Below, piece by piece: positions 9,796 through 16,825 of a DNA stretch of 58,137 nucleotides. The DNA is from Antribacter gilvus (GTDB lineage: Bacteria > Actinomycetota > Actinomycetes > Actinomycetales > Cellulomonadaceae), in NCBI RefSeq assembly GCF_003946865.1, contig NZ_QXTH01000018.1, positions 1 through 58,137 of the forward strand, written 5' to 3'. The number at the start of each line of letters is the position of its first letter. The stretch's first letter is position 1. Under the pieces are notes generated by a model. The model was given only the letters and a program-made list of their open reading frames with translations. It searched no databases and had not been told where the DNA came from. Both the position numbers and the translations under genes were made by a program.

Positions 9796-10302
9796 TCACT
9801 CGTCGAACTGGGCCACGACCGTGCGCAGCAGGTCCGCGAGCTGCGGCCGCTCGCTCGGCTTGAGCGCCGTGAGGACCTGAGACTCGACGTCGAGCAGGTC
9901 ACTCATGGCGGCGTCCACCCGGGCGAGGCCCGTGGCGGTCAGGTGAACCACGATGCCGCGGCGGTCGTCGGGGGAGCGGTGCCGCTCCACGAAGCCGCGC
10001 GACTCGAGCCGGTCGATCCGGTTGGTCATGGTGCCGCTGGTGACGAGCGTCTGCGTGACGAGCGCCCCCGGCGACAGGCGGTACGGGTCGCCGGCGCGGC
10101 GCAGGGCCGACAGCACGTCGAACTCCCACGTCTCCAGGCTGTGCCGGGCGAACGCGCCACGGCGCGCGAGGTCCAGGTGCCTGGCCAGGCGCGACACGCG
10201 GCTGAACACTGTCAGCGGCTCCAGGTCCAGGTCCGGCCGCGCGTCCTTCCAGGCCGCGACGATGCGGTCGACCTCGTCGGGATGAGCGGTCTCGTGCTCC
10301 AT
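9796..10302 (-). CDS. MarR family transcriptional regulator
   Basis: 168 residues with the MarR winged helix fold: SLETWEFDVLSALRRAGDPYRLSPGAL leads into the recognition region TSGTMTNRIDRLESRGFVERHRSPDDRRG (about residues 85-115), which contains the typical DxR wing, and a C-terminal dimer helix. It begins at ATG 10302 with a leaderless-type promoter carrying a small palindrome that probably mediates autoregulation. Downstream on the same strand is the MFS transporter it likely controls. The ligand cannot be told from sequence. Confidence 0.92.
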   Translation of the reverse strand: MEHETAHPDEVDRIVAAWKDARPDLDLEPLTVFSRVSRLARHLDLARRGAFARHSLETWEFDVLSALRRAGDPYRLSPGALVTQTLVTSGTMTNRIDRLESRGFVERHRSPDDRRGIVVHLTATGLARVDAAMSDLLDVESQVLTALKPSERPQLADLLRTVVAQFDE

Positions 10303-10308
10303 GGCGTG

Positions 10309-10344
10309 AGCCTACCGCGACTGTCTCGACGTCAAGAGTCTTGA
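10309..10344 (-). promoter_or_regulatory. MarR promoter with operator palindrome
   Basis: On the minus strand, TTGACG (10335-10330) and TAGGCT (10314-10309) make a candidate -35/-10 pair with a rather short 15-base spacer; TAGGCT stands six bases before the ATG at 10302. The palindrome TCAAGAGTCTTGA (10332-10344) overlaps the -35 box, the position expected for an autorepressor site, and TCAAG-N3-CTTGA is a typical MarR-type half-site arrangement. Confidence 0.5.
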
Positions 10345-10374
10345 TGGCTAGGGCCGGGCCCGCTGAGGGGCAAC

Positions 10375-10380
10375 TAGCAT
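10375..10380 (+). promoter_or_regulatory. Candidate -10 box of leaderless SUKH-like gene
   Basis: TAGCAT fits TANNNT and stands six bases before the ATG at 10387, with no ribosome-binding site between. It lies about 31 bases from the MarR operator palindrome, so the MarR protein might also affect this gene. Confidence 0.4.
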
Positions 10381-10386
10381 CGGAGC

Positions 10387-11616
10387 ATGTCAGACAAAGG
10401 GGGCGGGGATCCGGGGCAGAGCGAGAACGTCTCGGAGGAGGACAGGCGGCTGTGGGCGGCGGTGGAGGCCGCGCAGATGGAGCTCAGCCGGGCCCACCGT
10501 GACTTCTTCGAGCATGTCGGGGCCGGCGCGCGGCGCGAGATCCTCGCCGAGCGGCTGACGGTCAAGTTCAACCGGTCTGCCCTCGACTTCCTCGACGGCG
10601 TGTCCGACGATGTGCCTGACTTGCTGGACGAGCTTGTCGTCGCCGTGGGGATGGCGTGGGGGCGCAAGGCGGTGTACGCGCTCTGGCGCCGCCGCTGGAT
10701 GATCCGGCCCGAGGTGCGCTCGATCATCGCCCGGGACCTTGCGACCAGCGACTACGAGAGCGACTTCGCCGAGCTGGGTGCCCTGCTCTACGAGCTGCGC
10801 GACTTCGACGGGTTGCGTGCCGTGATCCGGCTGGCCAGGGAGCGCGAGGACCCAGAGTTCGACGAGGTCGCCGACGGACTCGACGAGCTTCTCGACGTCA
10901 GTGATCCGCGACCCCAGGACCACACCGACCCCGCCGTGATCCTCCGGACACCCCGCGAGCCCTGGTGGGACTACCTGCGGGAGCTCGCCGACGAGCTCCT
11001 CGACCGGCCGCTCGAGCCGGAGGACGGGTTCACGGCCGACGAGCTCGACGCCGCCGAGGCGGCGCTGGGCGTGACGCTCCCGGTGGCGCTGCGTGAGGCG
11101 TACTCCTTGTTCGGTCGCCGACGCGAGCTCACGACCGTGCAGGACCAGTTCCTGCCGCCGCAGGACCTGCGGGTCGAGGCGGGGGTGCTCGTCTACCGGG
11201 TCGAGACCGAAGGGAACCTCGCCTGGGGGGTCCGTGCGGAAGACCTCAAGACCGACGACCCACCGGTGGTGCGAGTGTCCCGGGGCTCCACGACGGCGCC
11301 GCAGCCCTGGGCGGCCACGGTGACCGACGACGTGGTCCGGGCCGCCCTGGCCGAGCTGGTGCAGCCGGACGGCACCGGGACCACCGCCTGGACGGACACC
11401 TTCGACCAGGGTTTCGAGCGGCTGAAGGCCTCGACGATGCAGGCGTCCGCCCCGAGACTGATCGGTGAGGGCGACGGCCGCACCTGGCGACGCAGCGGCA
11501 CCCCGCTCTACCTGCTCGGGCCAGGGCAGATCGTCCGGGTCCGGGCGGCGACGCCAGAGATGCTCGCCTGGGTGCTCGACGTCCATCCCGGGGCGTGGAG
11601 GACCGAGCTGGACTGA
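10387..11616 (+). CDS. Hypothetical protein with SUKH (SMI1/KNR4)-like domain
   Basis: 409 residues, cytoplasmic. The N-terminal half (1-180) is helical, Asp/Glu-rich and unrecognised. A stretch from about residue 215 (FTADELDAAEAALGVTLP, then VALREAYSLFGRR and QDQFLPPQDLRV) matches the start of SMI1/KNR4 (SUKH) domains, where an amphipathic helix and LP..lr..Y mark the fold. SUKH proteins often act as immunity proteins against contact-dependent or polymorphic toxins, but no toxin gene is adjacent here. It is divergent from MarR and convergent with TetR. The function is therefore open. Confidence 0.7.
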   Translation: MSDKGGGDPGQSENVSEEDRRLWAAVEAAQMELSRAHRDFFEHVGAGARREILAERLTVKFNRSALDFLDGVSDDVPDLLDELVVAVGMAWGRKAVYALWRRRWMIRPEVRSIIARDLATSDYESDFAELGALLYELRDFDGLRAVIRLAREREDPEFDEVADGLDELLDVSDPRPQDHTDPAVILRTPREPWWDYLRELADELLDRPLEPEDGFTADELDAAEAALGVTLPVALREAYSLFGRRRELTTVQDQFLPPQDLRVEAGVLVYRVETEGNLAWGVRAEDLKTDDPPVVRVSRGSTTAPQPWAATVTDDVVRAALAELVQPDGTGTTAWTDTFDQGFERLKASTMQASAPRLIGEGDGRTWRRSGTPLYLLGPGQIVRVRAATPEMLAWVLDVHPGAWRTELD

Positions 11617-11627
11617 CCGGCCGCGGC

Positions 11628-12260
11628 CTACGGCTTGGTGAGGATCGGCTTCTTCTCCATGTTGGAGAGGCCGTTCCACGCCAGGTTCACCAGGTGCGCG
11701 GCCACGTCCGCCTTGCGCGGGCTCCGCGCGTCCAGCCAGTACTGGCCCGTCAGGGCGATCATCCCGACGAGCATCTGCGCGTACAGCGGCGCGGTGCTCG
11801 TCGGTAGGCCGTTGGACTTGAACTGGTCGATGAGGATCTGCTCCACCTGCGTGGCCACGTCGCCGATCAGGCTCGAGAAGGTGCCGGTCGCCTGCGCCAC
11901 GGGGGAGTCGCGCACCAGGATGCGGAAGCCGTCCTCCGAACGCTCGATGTAGTCGAGCAGCGCGAGCGCCGTCCGCTCCAGCAGCACCTTGGGATGGCCG
12001 CCCGAGCCGAGGGCGCCGGACAGGGCCGCCGTGAGCCCCTGGACCTCCCGGTCCACGACCACCGCGTACACACCCTCCTTGCCACCGAAGTGTTCGTACA
12101 CCACCGGCTTGGACACCTCGGCGCGCGTGGCGATCTCCTCGACGCTCGTCCCCTCGAAACCCTTCTCCGCGAACAGCCCGCGACTCACCGCGATGAGCTG
12201 CTCACGGCGCTGGCTGGCCGTCATGCGGGGGCGTGGTGTCTTGCGGGGGTCGGCGGCCAT
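11628..12260 (-). CDS. TetR family transcriptional regulator
   Basis: 210 residues. The N-terminal TetR helix-turn-helix is clear (about residues 12-60: RREQLIAVSRGLFAEKGFEG, then TSVEEIATRAEVSKPVVYEHFGGKEGVY). The rest is a helical ligand/dimer domain with a TetR_C-type ending. Start is ATG 12260, six bases after a CAGAAT -10-like box. It is alone on its strand; an 8-bp palindrome lies 36 bases upstream and may be its own operator. The targets are unknown. Confidence 0.93.
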   Translation of the reverse strand: MAADPRKTPRPRMTASQRREQLIAVSRGLFAEKGFEGTSVEEIATRAEVSKPVVYEHFGGKEGVYAVVVDREVQGLTAALSGALGSGGHPKVLLERTALALLDYIERSEDGFRILVRDSPVAQATGTFSSLIGDVATQVEQILIDQFKSNGLPTSTAPLYAQMLVGMIALTGQYWLDARSPRKADVAAHLVNLAWNGLSNMEKKPILTKP

Positions 12261-12266
12261 GGACCC

Positions 12267-12320
12267 ATTCTGCCGTGCCCGCGTTTCCGGGGAGCGGTGG
12301 TCCATGTGGCGGGGACCACC
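12267..12320 (-). promoter_or_regulatory. TetR gene promoter region with 8-bp inverted repeat
   Basis: Minus-strand CAGAAT (12272-12267) stands six bases before the TetR ATG. GGTGGTCC (12296-12303) and GGACCACC (12313-12320) form an inverted repeat with a 9-base centre, about 36 bases from the start codon, where a -35-overlapping autorepressor site would be expected. Half-site identity is perfect but the function is inferred. Confidence 0.4.
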
Positions 12321-12431
12321 CTCGGGTGCGTCCGGAATGCCCGCGACCGGCCCGAGGCACCCGGCGTGACCTGGCAGACTGTGAACGGACATGCGACGGT
12401 GGCGCCGCAGCGCAACTCCGGCGTGGTCCGG

Positions 12432-12503
12432 TCCGCCTTGGTGTAATCGGCAGCACAAGGGTTTTTGGTGCCCTTGGTCCAGGTTCGAATCCTGGGGGCG
12501 GAG
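12432..12503 (+). tRNA. tRNA-Gln (anticodon TTG)
   Basis: 72-nt cloverleaf. The acceptor stem pairs TCCGCCT (12432-12438) with GGGCGGA (12496-12502), the last pair being T-G, and G is the discriminator. The anticodon arm AGGGT/GCCCT closes the loop TTTTGGT, giving anticodon TTG (reads CAA, Gln). The T arm is CCAGG-TTCGAAT-CCTGG. The CCA end is not encoded. It lies 45 bases upstream of glmU, a placement seen in other actinobacteria. Confidence 0.95.
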
Positions 12504-12548
12504 CCTGCACGTCGTCGTCCGATCCGCCTCGTCCCCCGGAGCCACTAC

Positions 12549-14006
12549 GTGACTGACACCCCCAAGCCTGCCGCTGTCGTCGTCCTCGCCGCCGGACAGG
12601 GCACCCGCATGCGGTCCGCACTGCCGAAGATGCTGCACCGGATCGGCGGGCGCAGCCTCGTGGGGCACGTCATCACCGCCGCCCGGGAGCTCGAGCCGCG
12701 GCGCCTCGCCGTCGTCGTCCGGCACGAGCGGGAGCTCGTCGCCGCGGCCGTGACCGAGCTCGAGCCGCGCGCCATCGTGGTGGACCAGGACGAGATCCCG
12801 GGCACCGGCCGCGCCGTCCAGTGCGCCGTCGAGGCGCTCGGCGACTCGATCGAGGGCGCCGTGATGGTGCTCGCGGGCGACATCCCCCTGCTCGACGGCG
12901 CCACGCTCGGCCGCCTGCTGGCCACGCACTCGGCCGACGGCAACGCCGTGACCGTCCTGACCACCGAGGTCGCCGACGCCACCGGCTACGGACGTATCGT
13001 GCGCGACGCCGCGGGCGACGTCGTCGCGATCGTCGAGCACAAGGACGCCACGCCCGAGCAGCGCGAGATCCGCGAGATCAACTCCTCCGTCTACGTCTTC
13101 GACGCCGCGGTGCTCCGCGCCGGGCTCGCGAGCCTCGGCACCGACAACGCGCAGGGCGAGGTCTACCTCACCGACGTCATCGCGTTCGCCCGCCAGGCCG
13201 GCGGGTCCGTCCGGGCCCTGGTCAGCGACGATCCCATGACCGTCGAGGGCGTCAACGACCGCGTGGCGCTCGCGGCGCTGGGCGCCGAGCTGAACCGCCG
13301 CGTGCTGGACCGCTGGATGCGGGCCGGCGTGACGATCGTCGACCCGCGTTCCGTGTGGATCGACGTGGACGTCGAGCTGGCCGAGGACGTCACGATCCTG
13401 CCGGGCGTGCAGCTGCACGGCGCCACGCGCGTCGAGACCGGCGCGACGATCGGCCCCGACACCACACTGACCGACGTCGAGGTGGGTGCGGGCGCCACCG
13501 TGGTGCGCACGCACGGCAACCTCGCGGTGATCGGCGAGGGCGCCTCGGTGGGCCCGTTCGCGTACCTCCGCGCCGGCACCAACCTGGGCCGCGACGGCAA
13601 GATCGGCACCTTCGTCGAGACCAAGAACGCCGAGATCGGCGAGGGCTCCAAGGTGCCGCACCTCTCCTACCTCGGCGACGCGACGGTCGGCGAGCACACG
13701 AACGTCGGCGCGGCGTCCGTCACCGTGAACTATGACGGCGAGAAGAAGCACCGCACGGTGATCGGCTCGCACGCGCGCACCGGGGCGGACAACATGTTCG
13801 TCGCACCCGTCACCGTCGGCGACGGCGCGTACACGGCGGCCGGCTCCGTCATCGTGAAGGACGTGCCGCCGGGCGCGCTCGGCGTGGGACGCGCCCAGCA
13901 GCGCAACATCGACGGCTGGGTCGCCCGACGGCGCCCCGGCAGCGCAGCAGACCGGGCCCAGGCCGCCGCCCAGGCAGCCGAGGCCGCCAAGGAAGGAAAG
14001 AACTGA
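12549..14006 (+). CDS. glmU: Bifunctional UDP-GlcNAc pyrophosphorylase / GlcN-1-P acetyltransferase
   Basis: 485 residues. GlmU acetylates glucosamine-1-phosphate and then uridylates it to UDP-GlcNAc, the precursor for peptidoglycan and many glycans. The N-terminal uridyltransferase has LAAGQGTRMRS (about residue 15) and the DIPLL segment; the C-terminal half is a left-handed beta-helix with hexapeptide repeats and the acetyl-transfer region (KNAEIGEGSKVPHLSYLGDA, VNYDGEKKHRT). A basic/Ala-rich tail closes the protein. GTG 12549 is the first start after the tRNA. The stop overlaps the prs ATG by one base, so the pair is co-transcribed. Confidence 0.97.
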   Translation: MTDTPKPAAVVVLAAGQGTRMRSALPKMLHRIGGRSLVGHVITAARELEPRRLAVVVRHERELVAAAVTELEPRAIVVDQDEIPGTGRAVQCAVEALGDSIEGAVMVLAGDIPLLDGATLGRLLATHSADGNAVTVLTTEVADATGYGRIVRDAAGDVVAIVEHKDATPEQREIREINSSVYVFDAAVLRAGLASLGTDNAQGEVYLTDVIAFARQAGGSVRALVSDDPMTVEGVNDRVALAALGAELNRRVLDRWMRAGVTIVDPRSVWIDVDVELAEDVTILPGVQLHGATRVETGATIGPDTTLTDVEVGAGATVVRTHGNLAVIGEGASVGPFAYLRAGTNLGRDGKIGTFVETKNAEIGEGSKVPHLSYLGDATVGEHTNVGAASVTVNYDGEKKHRTVIGSHARTGADNMFVAPVTVGDGAYTAAGSVIVKDVPPGALGVGRAQQRNIDGWVARRRPGSAADRAQAAAQAAEAAKEGKN

Positions 14007-14989
14007 TGTCCAGCACTATCGTCGGCCCCGCGGGCCACCCCCTCGTCCTGGCCTCCGGCCGGGCCCACCCGGAGCTGGCGAAGGACGTCGCCAAGGAGCT
14101 GGGGATCGACCTGCTCCCGGTGACCGCGTACGACTTCGCGAACAGCGAGACGTACGTGCGGTTCGGCGAGTCGGTGCGCGGCGCCGACATCTTCCTGCTG
14201 CAGAGCCACACGCAGCCGATCAACCAGTGGATCTTCGAGCAGCTGCTCATGGTCGACGCCGCGAAGCGCGCGTCCGCGCACACCATCACCGCCGTGGCGC
14301 CGTTCTACGGCTACGCCCGTCAGGACAAGAAGAGCCGCGGCCGCGAGCCCATCTCGGCCCGCCTCGTGACCGACCTGCTGACAGCTGCGGGCGCCGACCG
14401 CATCATGAGCGTGGATCTGCACACCCCGCAGATCCAGGGCTTCTTCGACGGCCCCGTGGACCACCTGTGGGCCATGCCGATCCTCGTGGACTACGTCCGT
14501 ACGCGGGTGGACCTGGAGAACGTGACGGTCGTGTCGCCCGACGCCGGCCGCATCCGCGTGGCCGAGATCTGGGCCAGCAAGCTCGGCGGTGGCCCGCTCG
14601 CCTTCGTGCACAAGACGCGCGACGTGACGCGCCCCAACTCGGCGGTGGCGAACCGCGTCGTCGGCGACGTCGAGGGCCGTGACTGCGTCCTGGTCGACGA
14701 CCTGATCGACACCGGTGGCACCATCGCCGAGGCCGTGAAGGTCATCATGGGCGCGGGCGCCCGCTCCGTCATCGTCGCTGCCACGCACGGCGTGCTCTCC
14801 GGCCCGGCCCCGCAGCGCCTTGCTGAGTGCGGTGCGTCGGAGGTCGTGGTGACAGACACGCTGCCCATCGAGGAGAGCAAGCGTTTCCCGAGCCTGAAGG
14901 TGCTCTCGATCGCGCCGCTGATCGCCACGGCGATCAACGAGGTCGTCACGGACGGGTCGGTGACGTCGCTGTTCGACGGGAACAGCTGA
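14006..14989 (+). CDS. prs: Ribose-phosphate pyrophosphokinase
   Basis: 327 residues. It makes PRPP from ribose-5-phosphate and ATP for nucleotide, His and Trp synthesis. Family marks include FANSETYVRFGESVRG, YGYARQDKKSRGREPISA (the ATP-binding flexible region), DLHTPQIQGFFD, and the PRPP loop DCVLVDDLIDTGGT. ATG 14006 overlaps the glmU stop by one base and follows AAGGAAAG. A strong hairpin terminator follows at 15022. In many actinobacteria rplY follows closely; here 19 kb of other genes lie between. Confidence 0.97.
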   Translation: MSSTIVGPAGHPLVLASGRAHPELAKDVAKELGIDLLPVTAYDFANSETYVRFGESVRGADIFLLQSHTQPINQWIFEQLLMVDAAKRASAHTITAVAPFYGYARQDKKSRGREPISARLVTDLLTAAGADRIMSVDLHTPQIQGFFDGPVDHLWAMPILVDYVRTRVDLENVTVVSPDAGRIRVAEIWASKLGGGPLAFVHKTRDVTRPNSAVANRVVGDVEGRDCVLVDDLIDTGGTIAEAVKVIMGAGARSVIVAATHGVLSGPAPQRLAECGASEVVVTDTLPIEESKRFPSLKVLSIAPLIATAINEVVTDGSVTSLFDGNS

Positions 14990-15021
14990 CACAGTCTCAC
15001 CGGAGGTCCGCTGAGGACCAG

Positions 15022-15055
15022 GAGCGGGCGGCCCCGAGCACGGGGCCGCCCGCTC
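15022..15055 (+). terminator. Hairpin terminator after prs
   Basis: Perfect 14-bp stem GAGCGGGCGGCCCC (15022-15035) with complement at 15042-15055 and loop GAGCAC, followed by TGTCGTCT. It ends the glmU-prs operon and isolates it from the natural-product-like cluster that starts about 120 bases later. Confidence 0.85.
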
Positions 15056-15129
15056 TGTCGTCTGCGGACGGTCGTGGTGCGGGTCGTGGTGTGGCCAAAA
15101 GTGACCACTGCCGGGTCGCGGGAACGCAT

Positions 15130-15141
15130 GATGTGATTCAT
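15130..15141 (+). promoter_or_regulatory. Motif GATGTGA-NN-CAT upstream of operon 1
   Basis: GATGTGATTCAT stands 34 bases before the ATG of the small peptide, in a stretch (about 15120-15170) that is visibly more AT-rich than its surroundings. The same motif with two changed middle bases, GATGTGAACCAT, stands at 22556-22567 at the head of operon 2. This suggests one regulator, most simply the LuxR-type protein encoded between them, controls both operons. It could also include the -10 region (TGTGAT). Confidence 0.4.
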
Positions 15142-15175
15142 TCGTCATCCCGACCGCATTGAGGGGAATTGCGTG

Positions 15176-15304
15176 ATGCGCCGCAACACCGTGCTCGTGT
15201 TCATTGTCCTGGTATTCGGAATGGTTTTCACCACGGCGGGTGGAGAGCCGGGCGGAACATTCACGACGGCGGACGTGGCGAGCGACAACTGGGTCTGGGA
15301 CTGA
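15176..15304 (+). CDS. 42-residue peptide with hydrophobic N-terminus, first gene of the ATP-grasp cluster
   Basis: A short reading frame behind a good ribosome site (GAGGGG at 15161-15166); ATG 15176 or the adjacent GTG 15173 could start it. After a basic tip (RRN) come hydrophobic residues 5-19, TVLVFIVLVFGMVFT, a glycine-rich turn (AGGEPGG) and a polar tail ending in SDNWVWD. It uses ATT, GTA, GGA and ACA codons that are rare around it. Possible roles are a secreted signal peptide sensed through the LuxR-type regulator, a ribosomal substrate or scaffold for the ATP-grasp ligases, or a small membrane peptide. It stops 73 bases before the oxygenase gene. That it is translated is probable, not proven. 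Confidence 0.5.
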   Translation: MRRNTVLVFIVLVFGMVFTTAGGEPGGTFTTADVASDNWVWD

Positions 15305-15377
15305 TGACGGCTCTTTCGCTGTCAACGCCCGCCCGGGCTCGGTTCACGAAGACACCTCCGAGAAAAGGAGACGACGA

Positions 15378-16199
15378 ATGACGGTCCAGCAGGAGAACGC
15401 AGGAGCAGCGACCCCGGTACACGGCCTGTTCGACGTGGTATCGACGGACAGCCTCACGCGGGAGCACATCGTGTCGCTCGCGGCCGGCACCACCGCGGCG
15501 GTACAGGTGAAGAACTTCTTCGACGTGGGGTTCTGCACGGAGATCATGGATGCGCTGGAGACGTGCGAGCTCGGGGCGTACGACGAGCAGGTGGTGGTGC
15601 CGCGCATCGCGAAGCTGGGCCCGGCAGCCTATGACGCGTACTTCGACGGTCAGCTCGCCGACTCGTACTGGGAGCACGCCGACCAGGCCACGACCACCCG
15701 CAGGTCTCTCGTGTCGGGGCGCGACCCGCTCTGGACGGCCTTCGACCGGCTCGAGTCCGCCTGGGGCACCAGCAGGATCGACTGCGCGACCGTGGGTGGT
15801 CGCCAGCTCTTCGCGGGCATGATCCGGGAGATCAACAAGGGCGCCCGGATGCACTTTGACGAGGTGGTACGCGAGTTCCCCGGCGTCTTCGACGAGATGC
15901 CGCTCGTGCAGCTCGCCTTCAACTGCCATCTCGCGATGCCGGAGACCGGGGGTGAGGCAACGGTCTTCCGCCGTCGCTGGCACCCGCAGGACGAGAACCA
16001 CCGGGACGGCTACGGCTATTCGGCCGAGCTCGTCGAGGGCCAGCCGAACGTCAGCCTGCGGACGGAGGTAGGTGACGCGATGCTCTTCGACCCCCGCAAC
16101 TATCACCGTGTCGAGCCCGCGACGGGCGCGGGCCGACGGGTGACGCTGTCCTTCTTCATCGGCATCACCGCAGACGGGCGCCTCATCGCATGGTCATGA
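15378..16199 (+). CDS. 2-oxoglutarate/Fe(II)-dependent oxygenase
   Basis: 273 residues of the double-stranded beta-helix oxygenase superfamily. The iron facial triad is visible as HFD (in ARMHFDEVV, about residue 157) and the distal His in NYHRVEP (about 244), and RRVTLSFF carries the Arg that binds 2-oxoglutarate. GGEATVF matches the prolyl-hydroxylase-like pattern GGEL.F. An Asp is present in the triad, so it should hydroxylate or desaturate rather than halogenate. ATG 15378 follows AAAAGGAG. It is coupled to the LysE gene (10-nt overlap). It probably oxidises a free amino acid or an intermediate of the ATP-grasp pathway; the substrate is unknown. Confidence 0.85.
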   Translation: MTVQQENAGAATPVHGLFDVVSTDSLTREHIVSLAAGTTAAVQVKNFFDVGFCTEIMDALETCELGAYDEQVVVPRIAKLGPAAYDAYFDGQLADSYWEHADQATTTRRSLVSGRDPLWTAFDRLESAWGTSRIDCATVGGRQLFAGMIREINKGARMHFDEVVREFPGVFDEMPLVQLAFNCHLAMPETGGEATVFRRRWHPQDENHRDGYGYSAELVEGQPNVSLRTEVGDAMLFDPRNYHRVEPATGAGRRVTLSFFIGITADGRLIAWS

Positions 16200-16825
16200 C
16201 CGGTACGGTGGCCGCGTTCGCCCTGGTGGTTCTCGTTGCGGTGATCTCTCCTGGGCCCGACCTTGTCGTCGTCCTCAGGAATGCCGCCGCGGCGGGCTTC
16301 CGTGGCGGCGCGGCCACCGCACTGGGTGTAGGTCTCGGCGTGGTGGCGTGGGTCGTCGCTACGGGTCTCGGCCTCGCCGCCCTCGTCGCCGCCTCCAGAG
16401 CGCTGTTCACCGGGGTCCTCCTCCTCGGCGCCGCGTACCTGGTCTGGCTGGGTGCGCGAGCGGTCTGGGGGGCATGGCGACCAGCCGAGACCGCTCGTCC
16501 AGGCCCCGAGCAGACCCTCGCCCCGAGCCAGGGTGTGGCGGCGGCGTTCTGGCAAGGGCTCGCCTGCAACGTGCTCAATCCCAAGGCCGCGGTCTTCTTC
16601 GTCGCGCTGATGCCTCAGTTCGTCGGTGCGGACCCGGACCTTCCCCAGGTCGTCCTGCTCTCTGTCGTCGCGGGACTCGTCACCGTCGCGTGGTTCGTCG
16701 CTGTGGCGGGAATGGTCAGCAGGGTGCGTCAGCTCCTCGCTCGTCCGGCGGTACAGCGAGCCGTCGGGACGGTGACCGGTCTTGTTCTCATCATCTTGGG
16801 GATCAATGTCGTACTCGGCATCTGA
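16190..16825 (+). CDS. LysE/RhtB family amino-acid exporter
   Basis: 211 residues with about six membrane helices. ISPGPDLVVVLRNAAAAGFRGG is the N-terminal signature of the LysE/RhtB superfamily and NPKAAVFFVALMPQF the conserved mid-protein segment. These carriers export basic or small amino acids and related compounds. ATG 16190 overlaps the oxygenase gene by 10 nt; an ATG at 16196 would give a 4-nt ATGA overlap and differs by two residues. It is one of three different transporters in the cluster and may export the product or surplus precursor. Confidence 0.92.
   Translation: MVMTGTVAAFALVVLVAVISPGPDLVVVLRNAAAAGFRGGAATALGVGLGVVAWVVATGLGLAALVAASRALFTGVLLLGAAYLVWLGARAVWGAWRPAETARPGPEQTLAPSQGVAAAFWQGLACNVLNPKAAVFFVALMPQFVGADPDLPQVVLLSVVAGLVTVAWFVAVAGMVSRVRQLLARPAVQRAVGTVTGLVLIILGINVVLGI

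Noticed and set aside
15176-15304. Assigning the small peptide plus ATP-grasp genes to the graspetide (microviridin) class
   Set aside because: Graspetide ligases are about 300-340 residues of RimK-like type with a leader-binding motif; these are 367-425 residues with BacD-like E..AR motifs, and the peptide lacks repeated Thr/Lys-to-Asp/Glu core motifs.
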